Origin: Nocardiopsis sp. NRRL B-16309
GTDB taxonomy: Bacteria; Actinomycetota; Actinomycetes; Streptosporangiales; Streptosporangiaceae
Direction: 5' to 3'
NCBI RefSeq assembly: GCF_001279585.1
Contig: NZ_LGEC01000078.1
Span: 1 to 64,000 of the forward strand
DNA length: 64,000 nucleotides
In this document: positions 53,381 through 61,424 of the stretch, one piece after another
How the letters are laid out: every line of letters starts with the position of its first letter
Position numbering within the stretch: the stretch's first letter is position 1
The notes under the pieces: model-generated
The model's database searches: none
The model's input: the letters and a program-made list of their open reading frames with translations, nothing else
Told to the model about the DNA's origin: nothing
Position numbers and translations under genes: made by a program

Positions 53381-54699
53381 AGATAGATCCCCAGACCGAC
53401 CAGGGCCACGAGGGCGGTGAGGACGGCCTGGAGCGGCCGGTCGCGCAGGGCGACCTCCTCGGGCTCCTCGCCGACGCCGCGGTCGACGAGCAGGTTGTAG
53501 CGGAGCACGAACATGATGAAGGGAACGATACTGACCGCGTGGAAGGCCGTGTGCTCCGCCGGTTCGAGGGCCCACACGCAGTAGGTGACGATCATCGCGG
53601 CCGAGACCGTGGTGCGGGTCTGGGTGAGGTAGGAGACGGAGTAGCCGCGCAGCGTCTCGCGGGCCGCCGGGGGCGCGGGTGCGCGGGGACCGGCGGGCGC
53701 CGTCTCGGCGGCGGCGTCGGCGGCGCGCAGTTCGGCCTCCCGCTTGCCGACCACCACGAGCAGGGCCGCCAGGGACACGACGATGACGAACCAGGTGGTG
53801 AGCGGGACGCCGACGACCGCCGCCCCCGCGACGGCGCGCAGGACGTGGCAGGCCGAGACCGCGACCAGGTCGCACACGACGACGTCCTTGAGGAAGCGCG
53901 TGTAGGCGAGGGTGAGCACGACGTAGCAGGTGAGCAGGACGGTCAGTCGGGGTTCGCCGAACAGCAGGGAGGCGGGCGGGACGACGGCGACCAGGAGGGC
54001 GCCCGCCGTCACGGCGACGGGGACGGGCAGCTCGCCCGAGGCCACCGGGCGGTCGCGCTTGCGCTCGTGTGCGCGGTCGCGTTCCACGTCCCTGACGTCG
54101 TTGAGCAGGTAGGTCCCCCCGGCCGCCAGGCAGAAGAGGACGAAGGCCACCGCGCAGGCGGCCAGGGCCGACGGCTGGCCGAGCGCTCCGGCCGCCGCCG
54201 GGGCGGCGAACACCAGGAGGTTCTTGAGCCACTGCCGGGGGCGGCAGGCGCGCAGCAGGGCGAGTGGGAGGGAGCGGGCGGCCCGTGGGGAGTCGGTGGT
54301 CCGTGGGGAGCGCGGTGACCAGGGGAGGCGAGCGGTCTGGGAGGAGCGGGGAGGGCGGGCGGCCTGGGATTCCGGGCCAGGGTCCGAAGGTTCCCCGGAG
54401 GCGACTCGCTCGGCGGGCCCCTCGGGTGCCACAGGCGTCACGGATGACGCAGGTGCCACGGGTGACGCGGACGACCCGGGTGCCACAGGTGTGGCGGATG
54501 ACGCGAGTACCACAGGTGTGGCGGATGACGCAGGTGCCACAGGCGTGGCGGATGCGGCGGGTGCCACAGGTGTTACAGGTGTGGCGGATGACGCAGGCGT
54601 CACCGGTGTCGCGGGTGCCGCGGGTTCCCTGGATGTGGCGGGCTCCGCGGGCACGGTCGCGTCGTGCCGGGTCCGCCGGTGGTCCACTGGTGAGGACAT
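53377..54699 (-). CDS. UbiA-type decaprenyl-phosphate phosphoribosyltransferase
   Basis: 440 residues from ATG at 54699, with GGGAG six bases upstream. Residues 1-150 are a disordered Ala/Pro/Ser/Thr-rich extension with about nine-residue repeats (TPVAPASSA). From about residue 155 on, a UbiA-type membrane enzyme follows: RACRPRQWLKNLLVF, the first Asp motif NDVRDVERDRAHERKRDRP and the second region YTRFLKDVVVCDLVAVS, eight to nine helices. The family includes DPPR synthase (Rv3806c-like), which moves ribose 5-phosphate from PRPP to decaprenyl phosphate, the step before DprE1. Coupled to dprE1 by a four-base overlap. Confidence 0.9.
   Translation of the reverse strand: MSSPVDHRRTRHDATVPAEPATSREPAAPATPVTPASSATPVTPVAPAASATPVAPASSATPVVLASSATPVAPGSSASPVAPASSVTPVAPEGPAERVASGEPSDPGPESQAARPPRSSQTARLPWSPRSPRTTDSPRAARSLPLALLRACRPRQWLKNLLVFAAPAAAGALGQPSALAACAVAFVLFCLAAGGTYLLNDVRDVERDRAHERKRDRPVASGELPVPVAVTAGALLVAVVPPASLLFGEPRLTVLLTCYVVLTLAYTRFLKDVVVCDLVAVSACHVLRAVAGAAVVGVPLTTWFVIVVSLAALLVVVGKREAELRAADAAAETAPAGPRAPAPPAARETLRGYSVSYLTQTRTTVSAAMIVTYCVWALEPAEHTAFHAVSIVPFIMFVLRYNLLVDRGVGEEPEEVALRDRPLQAVLTALVALVGLGIYL
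54440..54640. repeat. In-gene 27-bp tandem repeat of the UbiA-type gene
   Basis: Several 24-30-base units of the type GGTGCCACAGGTGTGGCGGA plus TGACGCA lie head to tail and encode the N-terminal TPVAPASSA repeats. Confidence 0.85.
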
Positions 54700-54907
54700 G
54701 TCCGCTCCCGTCGAAGTCGTTGCCGGAGACGGCCGTGCCGCCGGTACACCGGGGGGATGCACCGGCGGTCGGCCGCCGGGGGAGAGTGCGGTGTCCTGGG
54801 GGTCGCCCGCGGATCCACGTCCAGGGAGTGTTCTTCCGCAGGCCTTCGGGTGAGCGAGCGGTCGTCAGGCCCTCTCTCACGAGACGATGTGCGACGTTCA
54901 GCCTGGT

Positions 54908-54977
54908 CGTGCTGCACGACCGCGGAGGCGCGGCGAGAGGCGGCCTGGCGGCCGCGAGCCCGGAATGCCGCAAAGAA
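54908..54977. repeat. 70-bp dispersed repeat, copy 2
   Basis: Nearly identical to 17953-18022, including GAGGCGGCCTGGCGGCCGCG and AGCCCGGAA. It begins with GTCGTGC-T-GCACGAC, a palindrome. It lies just beyond the stop codon of the DUF3068 gene, as copy 1 lies beyond the kinase-like gene; nothing else is seen in 54700-54983. Confidence 0.85.
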
Positions 54978-54983
54978 CACGAC

Positions 54984-55898
54984 CTAGTCGGTGCGGGTAC
55001 GTCCCGCGATGAGGAGGACGGTCGCGATGGCGATGAGGCCGACACCGACGATCAGCGACGCCACCGGGATGGTGGTGCGCAGCAGGGGCAGCAGTGTCCG
55101 GCCCTGTTCGGTGCTCTCGATCTTGTCCTGCACGCTCGCCTCGTCGAAGGTGAGCTCGCCGCTGAGGAGGGTGAGGACCTCTTCGCCCTCGTAGACCACG
55201 ACCCGGTGCTGGTCCTCGCTGACCTTGATCGGGGTTCCGGTCACGGCGTCGACCCAGTAGGTGCGCACGATGGAGAACTGCTCCTCGCCGGTGATGTCGC
55301 CGTCGCCCTCCAGGCCCGCCACGGAGCGCGGGATGGTGCGCTCGCCGACGGTGGTCGGCTCGACGGTCTGGACGTATCGGTAGGTTTCGACGCCCTCGAT
55401 CTCCTCGACGTCCTGGAACTCCATCGGGACGACCTCCTGGACGGTGGTCTCGAAGAAGTCGTAGTCGCGCTGCTCCGGGAAGAAGGGGAACTTCCACAGC
55501 AGGCCGGTCTGGGTGGCGGCCTCGTCGTTGATCATGGCGTCGCAGCAGTCGACCGCCTCGCCGGTGACCCGGTCGTGCCCGGCACGGCGGCTGGTCGACG
55601 AGATGCCGAAGTCGGTGTCGGCGTCCTTGATCCAGGTGAACTGGTCCCAGACGACGGTGTCGTCGGTGCTGGAGGCCACATCGGCGCGGATCGTCGAGTG
55701 CGCCTCCACCTGGGCGTTCTCGACCGCCTCCACGTCCTCGATGTTGAAGTAGTCGACCTCTCCTTCGTTGACGGTTTGACTGTAGTAGTCCAGAGGAGTC
55801 TTCATCAGGGAGCTCGACATCCACGTGCGCATCATGGGTGCGAAGGCGAGAAAGAAGACCCCCAGCGCGATGAGAACGACCGCAACGGTACGGCGCAT
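54984..55898 (-). CDS. DUF3068 membrane protein (Rv0227c-like)
   Basis: 304 residues, ATG at 55898 with AGGAGG upstream. One helix at each end (about residues 5-25 and 278-298) and a large extracytoplasmic beta-rich domain: TPLDYYSQTVNEGEV, WKFPFFPEQRDYDFFETTVQ, VYEGEEVLTLLSGELTFDE. The layout matches DUF3068/PorA-type proteins. As I recall, mycobacterial and corynebacterial members (Rv0227c, MSMEG_0317) are needed for lipomannan/lipoarabinomannan maturation. A divergent operator-like site lies between this gene and the acyltransferase gene. Confidence 0.92.
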   Translation of the reverse strand: MRRTVAVVLIALGVFFLAFAPMMRTWMSSSLMKTPLDYYSQTVNEGEVDYFNIEDVEAVENAQVEAHSTIRADVASSTDDTVVWDQFTWIKDADTDFGISSTSRRAGHDRVTGEAVDCCDAMINDEAATQTGLLWKFPFFPEQRDYDFFETTVQEVVPMEFQDVEEIEGVETYRYVQTVEPTTVGERTIPRSVAGLEGDGDITGEEQFSIVRTYWVDAVTGTPIKVSEDQHRVVVYEGEEVLTLLSGELTFDEASVQDKIESTEQGRTLLPLLRTTIPVASLIVGVGLIAIATVLLIAGRTRTD

Positions 55899-56045
55899 GT
55901 GCCCTCCTGGGCGGATGAGAGTCCGGTTCTGGATCTGGAACTGGGTGGATCGGATCGGGGTGAGCGGGGGCGGGTGGAACTAGCTTCAGTTCCGGTAGAG
56001 TACTGCCCAGTAGTGAACGACGTCACCAGGGCGTGTCTGAATTTT

Positions 56046-56059
56046 TATAACACGTTCTA
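56046..56059. promoter_or_regulatory. Operator-like motif A (TATAACACGTTCTA)
   Basis: The 14-mer fits TNNAACNNGTTNNA, the form I remember for the KstR binding consensus. It lies 41 bases before the acyltransferase ATG, in the divergent region shared with the DUF3068 gene. A nearly identical site is at 59513-59526. Confidence 0.65.
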
Positions 56060-56099
56060 GTGAGACGCGTTTCGACTCGCCCCCGCGCTGGAAGGCCCC

Positions 56100-57422
56100 A
56101 TGGAGCGCACCCTCTCCCCGACCGCGGACCGCCTGCTGCCCCAGGTCGGCGGCCGCCACGAGACCCTCGACGGCGTGCGCGCCGCGGCCGCCCTGATGGT
56201 CCTCTTCTTCCATGTGGCCACCGAGACCGGCGACTCCCTGGCGCCCGGTGTCGTCGGCGGACTGCTCGGCTCCCTCGACCTGGCGGTGCCCCTCTTCTTC
56301 GCGCTCTCCGGGGTCCTGCTCTTCCGGCCGTGGGCCCGCGCCGTCCTGGACGGCGACCGGGGCCCGCGCGCCCTCCCCTACCTCTGGCGCCGCGCAGTGC
56401 GGGTCTTCCCCGCCTACTGGGTGGTGGCCGTGACCGCGCTGCTGCTCCACTCGCGTGCCGACCTGAACCTCCGCCACTGGCTGGAGGTGCTGACGCTGGC
56501 CTTCCCCTTCAACACCGACCCGCCCTGGCTCGGCACCGGGCCGTACGGTCTGGGGCAGATGTGGAGCCTCTCCGTCGAGGTGAGCTTCTACCTGCTGCTG
56601 CCGCTCCTGGCCCTGGCGCTGTCGCTGTGGGCCCGGCGCGGCGCCACGGTGGACGACCGCGGCCGGCGCCTGCTCATCGGCCTGGCCGCCCTGGTCGTGC
56701 TGGGCTTCGCCGCCCTGGTGCCGCAGTTCTATCCGGAGTCGCGCGAGTACATGCACGCGTGGCTGCCCCGGGCGCTGGGCCTGTTCGCGGCCGGGATGGC
56801 CCTGGCGGTCCTGTCGGAGTGGGCCCACCGCGAACCGGGCCCGGACGGACCGGTGCGGCGCCTGTGCCGGACGATCGCCGCCTCCCCGGGGATCTGCTGG
56901 CTGGCGGCGGGCGCGTTCTTCGCGCTCAACGCCACACCGGCCGCGGGCGGCCGCTTCATCGGCGCCGGGGACATCTGGGGCTCGGCGCTGGGCACGGCGA
57001 CCGGCATCGGCTTCGCGTTCCTCGTCCTGGCCCCCGCCGCGCTGGCGCCGCGCCCCACGTCCGCCCCGCTCCCCCTGCGCCGGGCCGGGGCCTGGACCGA
57101 CGGGCGGTGGCTGGACTCGCTGCTGCGGCACCGGACGGTCCAGTTCCTCGCCCGGATCTCCTACGGGGTGTTCCTCTGGCAGTTCGTGGTGCTCTACCTG
57201 TGGCGCGACTTCACCGGCCAGGAGATCTTCACGGGGTCCTTCCTCCTGGACGCGGTGCCGGTGACCATCGGCACGGTCCTGCTGGCCATGGCCACGCACC
57301 GGTGGGTGGAGGAGCCCTCCCGGCGGTGGTCGCGGCACCACGGCCCCGGCTCGGCACCCGCACCGGCGCCCGGCGGACCATCCCAGGTCGGCGCGGGCGG
57401 AGCACCCGGTCGGCACGCCTGA
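56100..57422 (+). CDS. Acyltransferase-3 membrane protein (Rv0228/TmaT-like)
   Basis: 440 residues, ATG at 56100. Acyltransferase-3 fold with RHETLDGVRAAAALMVLFFHVAT (catalytic His at about residue 39) and VPLFFALSGVLLFRPW, about ten helices, ending with a Pro/Ala-rich tail. By neighbourhood (DUF3068, GT-C, methyltransferases) it corresponds to mycobacterial Rv0228 and corynebacterial TmaT, which acetylates trehalose mycolate for export. This organism probably lacks mycolic acids, so another envelope glycolipid or glycan is the likely acceptor. Confidence 0.88.
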   Translation: MERTLSPTADRLLPQVGGRHETLDGVRAAAALMVLFFHVATETGDSLAPGVVGGLLGSLDLAVPLFFALSGVLLFRPWARAVLDGDRGPRALPYLWRRAVRVFPAYWVVAVTALLLHSRADLNLRHWLEVLTLAFPFNTDPPWLGTGPYGLGQMWSLSVEVSFYLLLPLLALALSLWARRGATVDDRGRRLLIGLAALVVLGFAALVPQFYPESREYMHAWLPRALGLFAAGMALAVLSEWAHREPGPDGPVRRLCRTIAASPGICWLAAGAFFALNATPAAGGRFIGAGDIWGSALGTATGIGFAFLVLAPAALAPRPTSAPLPLRRAGAWTDGRWLDSLLRHRTVQFLARISYGVFLWQFVVLYLWRDFTGQEIFTGSFLLDAVPVTIGTVLLAMATHRWVEEPSRRWSRHHGPGSAPAPAPGGPSQVGAGGAPGRHA

Positions 57423-57429
57423 ACGAGGC

Positions 57430-57535
57430 CGAGCCGACGCGAGCGGACAAGGCCGCGCCGACGCGTACGAACGAGGACGGATCGGCGCGCACGGACGAGG
57501 CTGAGCCGACGCGAGCGCACGACTCCGGCACACCC
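57430..57535. repeat. Degenerate tandem repeat after the acyltransferase gene
   Basis: Imperfect copies of GGCCGAGCCGACGCGAGCG joined by ACGAACGAGG-type links lie between the acyltransferase stop and the stop of the convergent GT-C gene. No gene is seen here. Confidence 0.55.
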
Positions 57536-57585
57536 GACGCGTGGGCCCCGGGTTCGCGCCGCCTCGGCGGACGCCGCCGGAGCGC

Positions 57586-59463
57586 CTATTCCCCGGCCCC
57601 GTCGTCCGCGTCCGCCTCCCACGGGTTGCCCTCCACCGTCGGCGCCATCGTGCCGATCGACACCCAGCTCACGCACACCTCGTCCGCCGAGGTGTACAGG
57701 GCCAGCTGGTCGCCGAACGCGCCCACGGGGACGTACCAGGTGCCGTTCTCCTCGGCGGCCGGCAGTTCCACGTCGATCCAGTCGTCGCCGAGCGCCACGG
57801 CGACCTCGGTCGGGTCCTCGGCCGTGTAGCCGATGGTGACGATCTGGGGCGGCCCGCCGTCCGCCCTCACCGGCCAGGCCATCAGGCCGTCCCAGGACTC
57901 GATGCACTCCTCGCCCGCCGCGGGGCCGAACACGTAACTGTCGTCGGACGGGCGGGCCGGGACGAGGTAGCCGCCGTCGTTGAACACGTACGCCCGGTCG
58001 GACTGCTCCGGGGAGCCCATCCGCTCGGCCGTGTGCGGATCGGCCAGCGGAGCCAGGACGTACGAACTCATCCGCCGGTGCCCGTTCCACTCCAGGACGA
58101 TGTCCTCCGGGACCGGACGGGAGTAGAGCCCGCCCTCCTCCGGCACGTCGTCCAGCGCCACGCGCACGGTGTCCAGGTACCACTGGAGCCGGTCGCCGCT
58201 GAGCGTGTCGGCGTAGGCGACGGTGGAGTACACCGCCGCGCCCGCGTAGACCGCCGTGGCCAGCCCGGCGGTGACCCGGGTGCCGCGTCCCGGAACCGGC
58301 GCGGGAACCTCCTGCCCGACGGCGGCGCGGGCGCGCTCCTCACGGGTCGGCAGGAAGGCCAGGGCCAGGCACAGCGCGAAGACCAGGGCGGCGTCGGCCA
58401 CGTACCGGGGGTCGGCGGCGGCCACCTCCTGGAAGCGTCCGCGCGCCACGATCGTCGGGACGACGTCCACGACCACGAGGTAGCCGAGCAGCACCGTCCA
58501 GGCCCGCCACGCGCGGCGGCGCAGCCACAGGCTGGCGAGCACGATCACGCCGAACACGGCCCAGGACACCAGCACCATCTCGCCGCGGGCGTCGATCAGC
58601 CCACCGGTCGGCGTGACGGGCGACCACTCCAGGGGGCCGCCCAGGGCCCCGACCGGGAAGACCTCGGTGAGCAGTCCCCGCAGCAGGGCCATGGCGGGGC
58701 CGTACTCCGGCACGCCCGCGCCCTCGCCGCCGTCCCCGGCGCGCATCCGGACCATGTACAGGACGGTGTAGGCGCCGAAGAGGGCCGCCATCGCCGTCCA
58801 GAAGGACCGGTGCAGCGCCCAGGCGCGGCGGGCGGCGGTGATCGGCCCGCCCGGGTACAGCACGGCGACGGCGATCGCGAAGAGCAGCACCGGCAGGAAC
58901 ATCGCCTTGACGTTGAACAGCATCGCGAACCCGACCGCGATCCCCGCCCACAGCGCGAACCGGCGGTCCGAGGTGCGCAGGTAGCGGACCGTCCACAGCA
59001 GCGCGAACACCATGCCGAGCTGGAGCGGCACCGCGTTGAGCGCGGCGGACCACCACCCCAGGACGGGAACGGTCAGCGGAGCCAGGGCGTACACGGTGAC
59101 GGGGACCAGGAGCGCCCAGCGGCGGCCGAACAGCTCCCACACCAGCCGCAGGAAGCCCAGCAGCGCCGCCGTCTGGAGAGCGAGCATGATCCCGGCGCTG
59201 ACCCACCAGTCGAAGGGCCAGAACGCCGTCTGGAGGTAGACCAGGAAGAGCCCGCCGGGCATCAGGTGGCCCTTGTGCAGACCGAACAGGTACTCCGGGC
59301 TCAGGTCCGTGGCGTGGGCTCCGGCGAAGAACAGGAAGTCGTCCTCGACGAAGTAGGACGCCTGGAGCAGGTAGACCTTGAGTCCCACCGCGGCGGCGAT
59401 GAGCAGGAGTGCGACCAGGAGGACCCGGTCGCGTCCCAGCGCGAGGGCGGAGGCAGGGGGCAT
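57586..59463 (-). CDS. GT-C-type membrane protein (candidate glycosyltransferase)
   Basis: 625 residues from ATG at 59463. About ten helices followed by a C-terminal soluble domain (from about residue 420). The first periplasmic loop contains LQASYFVEDDFLFFAG, an acidic motif like the catalytic Glu/Asp of GT-C glycosyltransferases, and FGLHKGHLMPGG just after. The layout fits polyprenyl-phosphate-sugar-dependent enzymes such as those adding arabinose or mannose to the envelope, and fits the donor pathway encoded next door. It could correspond to Rv0226c. Specific substrate not assigned. Confidence 0.8.
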   Translation of the reverse strand: MPPASALALGRDRVLLVALLLIAAAVGLKVYLLQASYFVEDDFLFFAGAHATDLSPEYLFGLHKGHLMPGGLFLVYLQTAFWPFDWWVSAGIMLALQTAALLGFLRLVWELFGRRWALLVPVTVYALAPLTVPVLGWWSAALNAVPLQLGMVFALLWTVRYLRTSDRRFALWAGIAVGFAMLFNVKAMFLPVLLFAIAVAVLYPGGPITAARRAWALHRSFWTAMAALFGAYTVLYMVRMRAGDGGEGAGVPEYGPAMALLRGLLTEVFPVGALGGPLEWSPVTPTGGLIDARGEMVLVSWAVFGVIVLASLWLRRRAWRAWTVLLGYLVVVDVVPTIVARGRFQEVAAADPRYVADAALVFALCLALAFLPTREERARAAVGQEVPAPVPGRGTRVTAGLATAVYAGAAVYSTVAYADTLSGDRLQWYLDTVRVALDDVPEEGGLYSRPVPEDIVLEWNGHRRMSSYVLAPLADPHTAERMGSPEQSDRAYVFNDGGYLVPARPSDDSYVFGPAAGEECIESWDGLMAWPVRADGGPPQIVTIGYTAEDPTEVAVALGDDWIDVELPAAEENGTWYVPVGAFGDQLALYTSADEVCVSWVSIGTMAPTVEGNPWEADADDGAGE

Positions 59464-59512
59464 CGGTCTCTCCACGCCATAGGTTGGCCAAGCCAGACAA
59501 GGGATGTCAGAA

Positions 59513-59526
59513 TACAACACGTTCCA
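59513..59526. promoter_or_regulatory. Operator-like motif B (TACAACACGTTCCA)
   Basis: Shares ACACGTTC and the TNNAACNNGTTNNA frame with motif A at 56046. It overlaps a TATTCT box (59509-59514, minus strand), which would be the -10 of the GT-C gene, so a bound regulator would repress it. The divergent methyltransferase gene starts 87 bases further on. Confidence 0.65.
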
Positions 59527-59612
59527 GTTTTGCCCTTGACCGTTATCGCAGGCCGTGAAGTTCCGTTCGCTCGGAACGAGAACAAGCTTCAGAAACCGTG
59601 GAGGTGAGGCCG

Positions 59613-60347
59613 GTGGGGCTCGAACAGGTACGCCGGGACTGGACCCGGCTGGGTTCCGCCGAGCCGCTGTGGGCGGTGTGCGTCGACCCGGGCAAGCGCG
59701 GCGGCGGCTGGGACGACGACGAGTTCCTCGCCTCGGGCCGCGCCGAGATCGACCCGGCGCTCGCCCGGCTGGAGGAGTTGGGCGCCCGTCCGGCCCGCGG
59801 TCGCGTCCTGGACTTCGGCTGCGGCGCCGGACGCCTGTCCAACGCGCTGGCCGCGCACTTCGAGCGGGTCGACGGCGTCGACATCTCCGCCCCCATGCTG
59901 GCGGAGGCCCGCCGCCTGGACCGGTCGGGCGGCCGGATCACCTTCCACCTCAACGAGCGCCCCGACCTGTCCCTGTTCGAGGACGACTCCTTCGACCTGG
60001 TCTACACCGACCTGGTCCTCCAGCACCTGCCGCCCGAGCTCGCCGAGGGCTACCTGCGCGAGTTCGCCCGTGTCGTGCGCCCGGGCGGCGCGCTGGTCCT
60101 CGGGGTCCCCGAGTCCGAGCGGCGCACCTTCAAGGGCCTGGTCTTCCGGTACGCGCCGTGGCCGCTGGTGGCGCTGGCCCAGCGCGTGATCCTGCGCTAC
60201 CCGGCCCCGATGCGGATGCACACGCTGGCCACCGAGCGGATCGCCGCGCTCGTGCCCGCGGGCCGGATCCTGGCCTCGGACGAGTACTGGGGCGGTGACC
60301 ACTGGCGCCACCTGCGCCACTACGTCGCCCTGGAGGAGGCCGCGTGA
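59613..60347 (+). CDS. SAM-dependent methyltransferase (Rv0224c-like)
   Basis: 244 residues from GTG at 59613, seven bases after a perfect GGAGGT (59600-59605); an upstream in-frame GTG at 59598 lacks such a site. Class I Rossmann methyltransferase: RVLDFGCGAGRLSNALA (SAM motif), VDGVDISAPML, SFDLVYTDLVLQHLP and VVRPGGALVLGV. The pattern WTRLGSAEPLWAV matches the family found next to Rv0225-Rv0228. It overlaps the next methyltransferase gene by four bases. Confidence 0.88.
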   Translation: MGLEQVRRDWTRLGSAEPLWAVCVDPGKRGGGWDDDEFLASGRAEIDPALARLEELGARPARGRVLDFGCGAGRLSNALAAHFERVDGVDISAPMLAEARRLDRSGGRITFHLNERPDLSLFEDDSFDLVYTDLVLQHLPPELAEGYLREFARVVRPGGALVLGVPESERRTFKGLVFRYAPWPLVALAQRVILRYPAPMRMHTLATERIAALVPAGRILASDEYWGGDHWRHLRHYVALEEAA

Positions 60348-61105
60348 GCGCGCTCGGCACCCGGTCCGACGGTACCGTCCCCTTCCGCGCCACCCTCGGG
60401 CGCTCGGTGGGGCTGTTCTCCGCCTTCCGCAGGGAGCAGACCGACCCGGCGTTCTTCTACGGGACGCTGGCCCGCGACACCGTGGCCCAGCTGCGCTCCT
60501 ACACACCGCTGGACGGCCGCCTGGTCGTGGACGTCGGCGGCGGCCCCGGCTACTTCGCCGACGCGCTGCGCGACGCCGGGGCCCGCTGCCTGTGCGTGGA
60601 CGCCGACGCCCACGAGATGCGCCTGCACGGCCGCGACCCGGGCCTGCACGCGATCCAGGGAAGCGCGCTCGACCTCCCGCTGCGCGAGGGCTCGGTGGAC
60701 GTGTGCTTCTCCTCCAACGTCCTGGAACACGTGCCCGACCGGACCCGGATGGCCGACGAGATGGTCCGCGTGACCAGGCCCGGCGGCCTGGTCTACCTGT
60801 CGTACACGCTGTGGCTCTCACCGTGGGGCGGCCACGAGACCTCCCCGTGGCACTACCTCGGCGGCTCCTACGCCGCCGAGCGCTTCGCGCGCAGGCACGG
60901 CCGCCGGCCCAAGAACGACTTCGGCCGCAGCATGTACGCCGCCCACGCCAAGGAGATGATCCGCTGGGCACGCGGGCGCGGCGACGTGACCGCGGTCGAC
61001 ATCCGGCCGCGCTACCTGCCCGACTGGATGCGGCCGATCGTCCACGTGCCGTTCCTGCGCGAGGTCGTCACCTGGAACCTCCTCCTGGTCCTCCGCAAGC
61101 ACTGA
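60344..61105 (+). CDS. SAM-dependent methyltransferase
   Basis: 253 residues, beginning on the GTG of a GTGA overlap with the preceding gene. SAM motif LVVDVGGGPGYFADALRDAGA, then CVDADAHEM, SVDVCFSSNVLEHVPD, and VTRPGGLVYLSY. The C-terminal half (HETSPWHYLGGSYAAERFAR, VTWNLLLVLRKH) is conserved in the Rv0224c-type envelope cluster. It may methylate an envelope sugar or lipid precursor; pairing with the previous gene suggests two successive steps or a complex. Confidence 0.88.
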   Translation: MSALGTRSDGTVPFRATLGRSVGLFSAFRREQTDPAFFYGTLARDTVAQLRSYTPLDGRLVVDVGGGPGYFADALRDAGARCLCVDADAHEMRLHGRDPGLHAIQGSALDLPLREGSVDVCFSSNVLEHVPDRTRMADEMVRVTRPGGLVYLSYTLWLSPWGGHETSPWHYLGGSYAAERFARRHGRRPKNDFGRSMYAAHAKEMIRWARGRGDVTAVDIRPRYLPDWMRPIVHVPFLREVVTWNLLLVLRKH

Positions 61106-61424
61106 CGCGGTCGGTCCGGGCCACGGACACCACCCGAATCGGCTACCGCGTGCTTTCCTCCCGTGTCCGGCCCGACCGGCCGCCAGCGCCCATCCGGACG
61201 TCCGACCGGGGACACGGGCGCACCGGAATAGGACGTGTCACGAATCCGCTCGGAGACGCCCACTCCGAGTACTTCGACAAAGACACGATTTCCCTGGCCC
61301 ACATGGGCGAAGTCATCGCGGGACGACATCAGGAACACAGAGAACATGACTCGGACAGGATGTCCCTGACGTGCCCGACCGGACGGCGCCGGCCCTGTCC
61401 CGAGCGCCGGTGCCCGGGTCGGGG
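61106..61424. other. Intergenic region between methyltransferase and hypothetical gene
   Basis: About 320 bases with no gene I can support. A short AT-richer stretch at about 61260-61360 has a frame without a good start or codon bias. No strong hairpin is visible. Confidence 0.35.

Noticed and set aside
56046..59526. Cholesterol (KstR) regulon
   Set aside because: The motif fits the consensus, but no steroid or fatty acid degradation genes lie here; only the operator similarity is reported.
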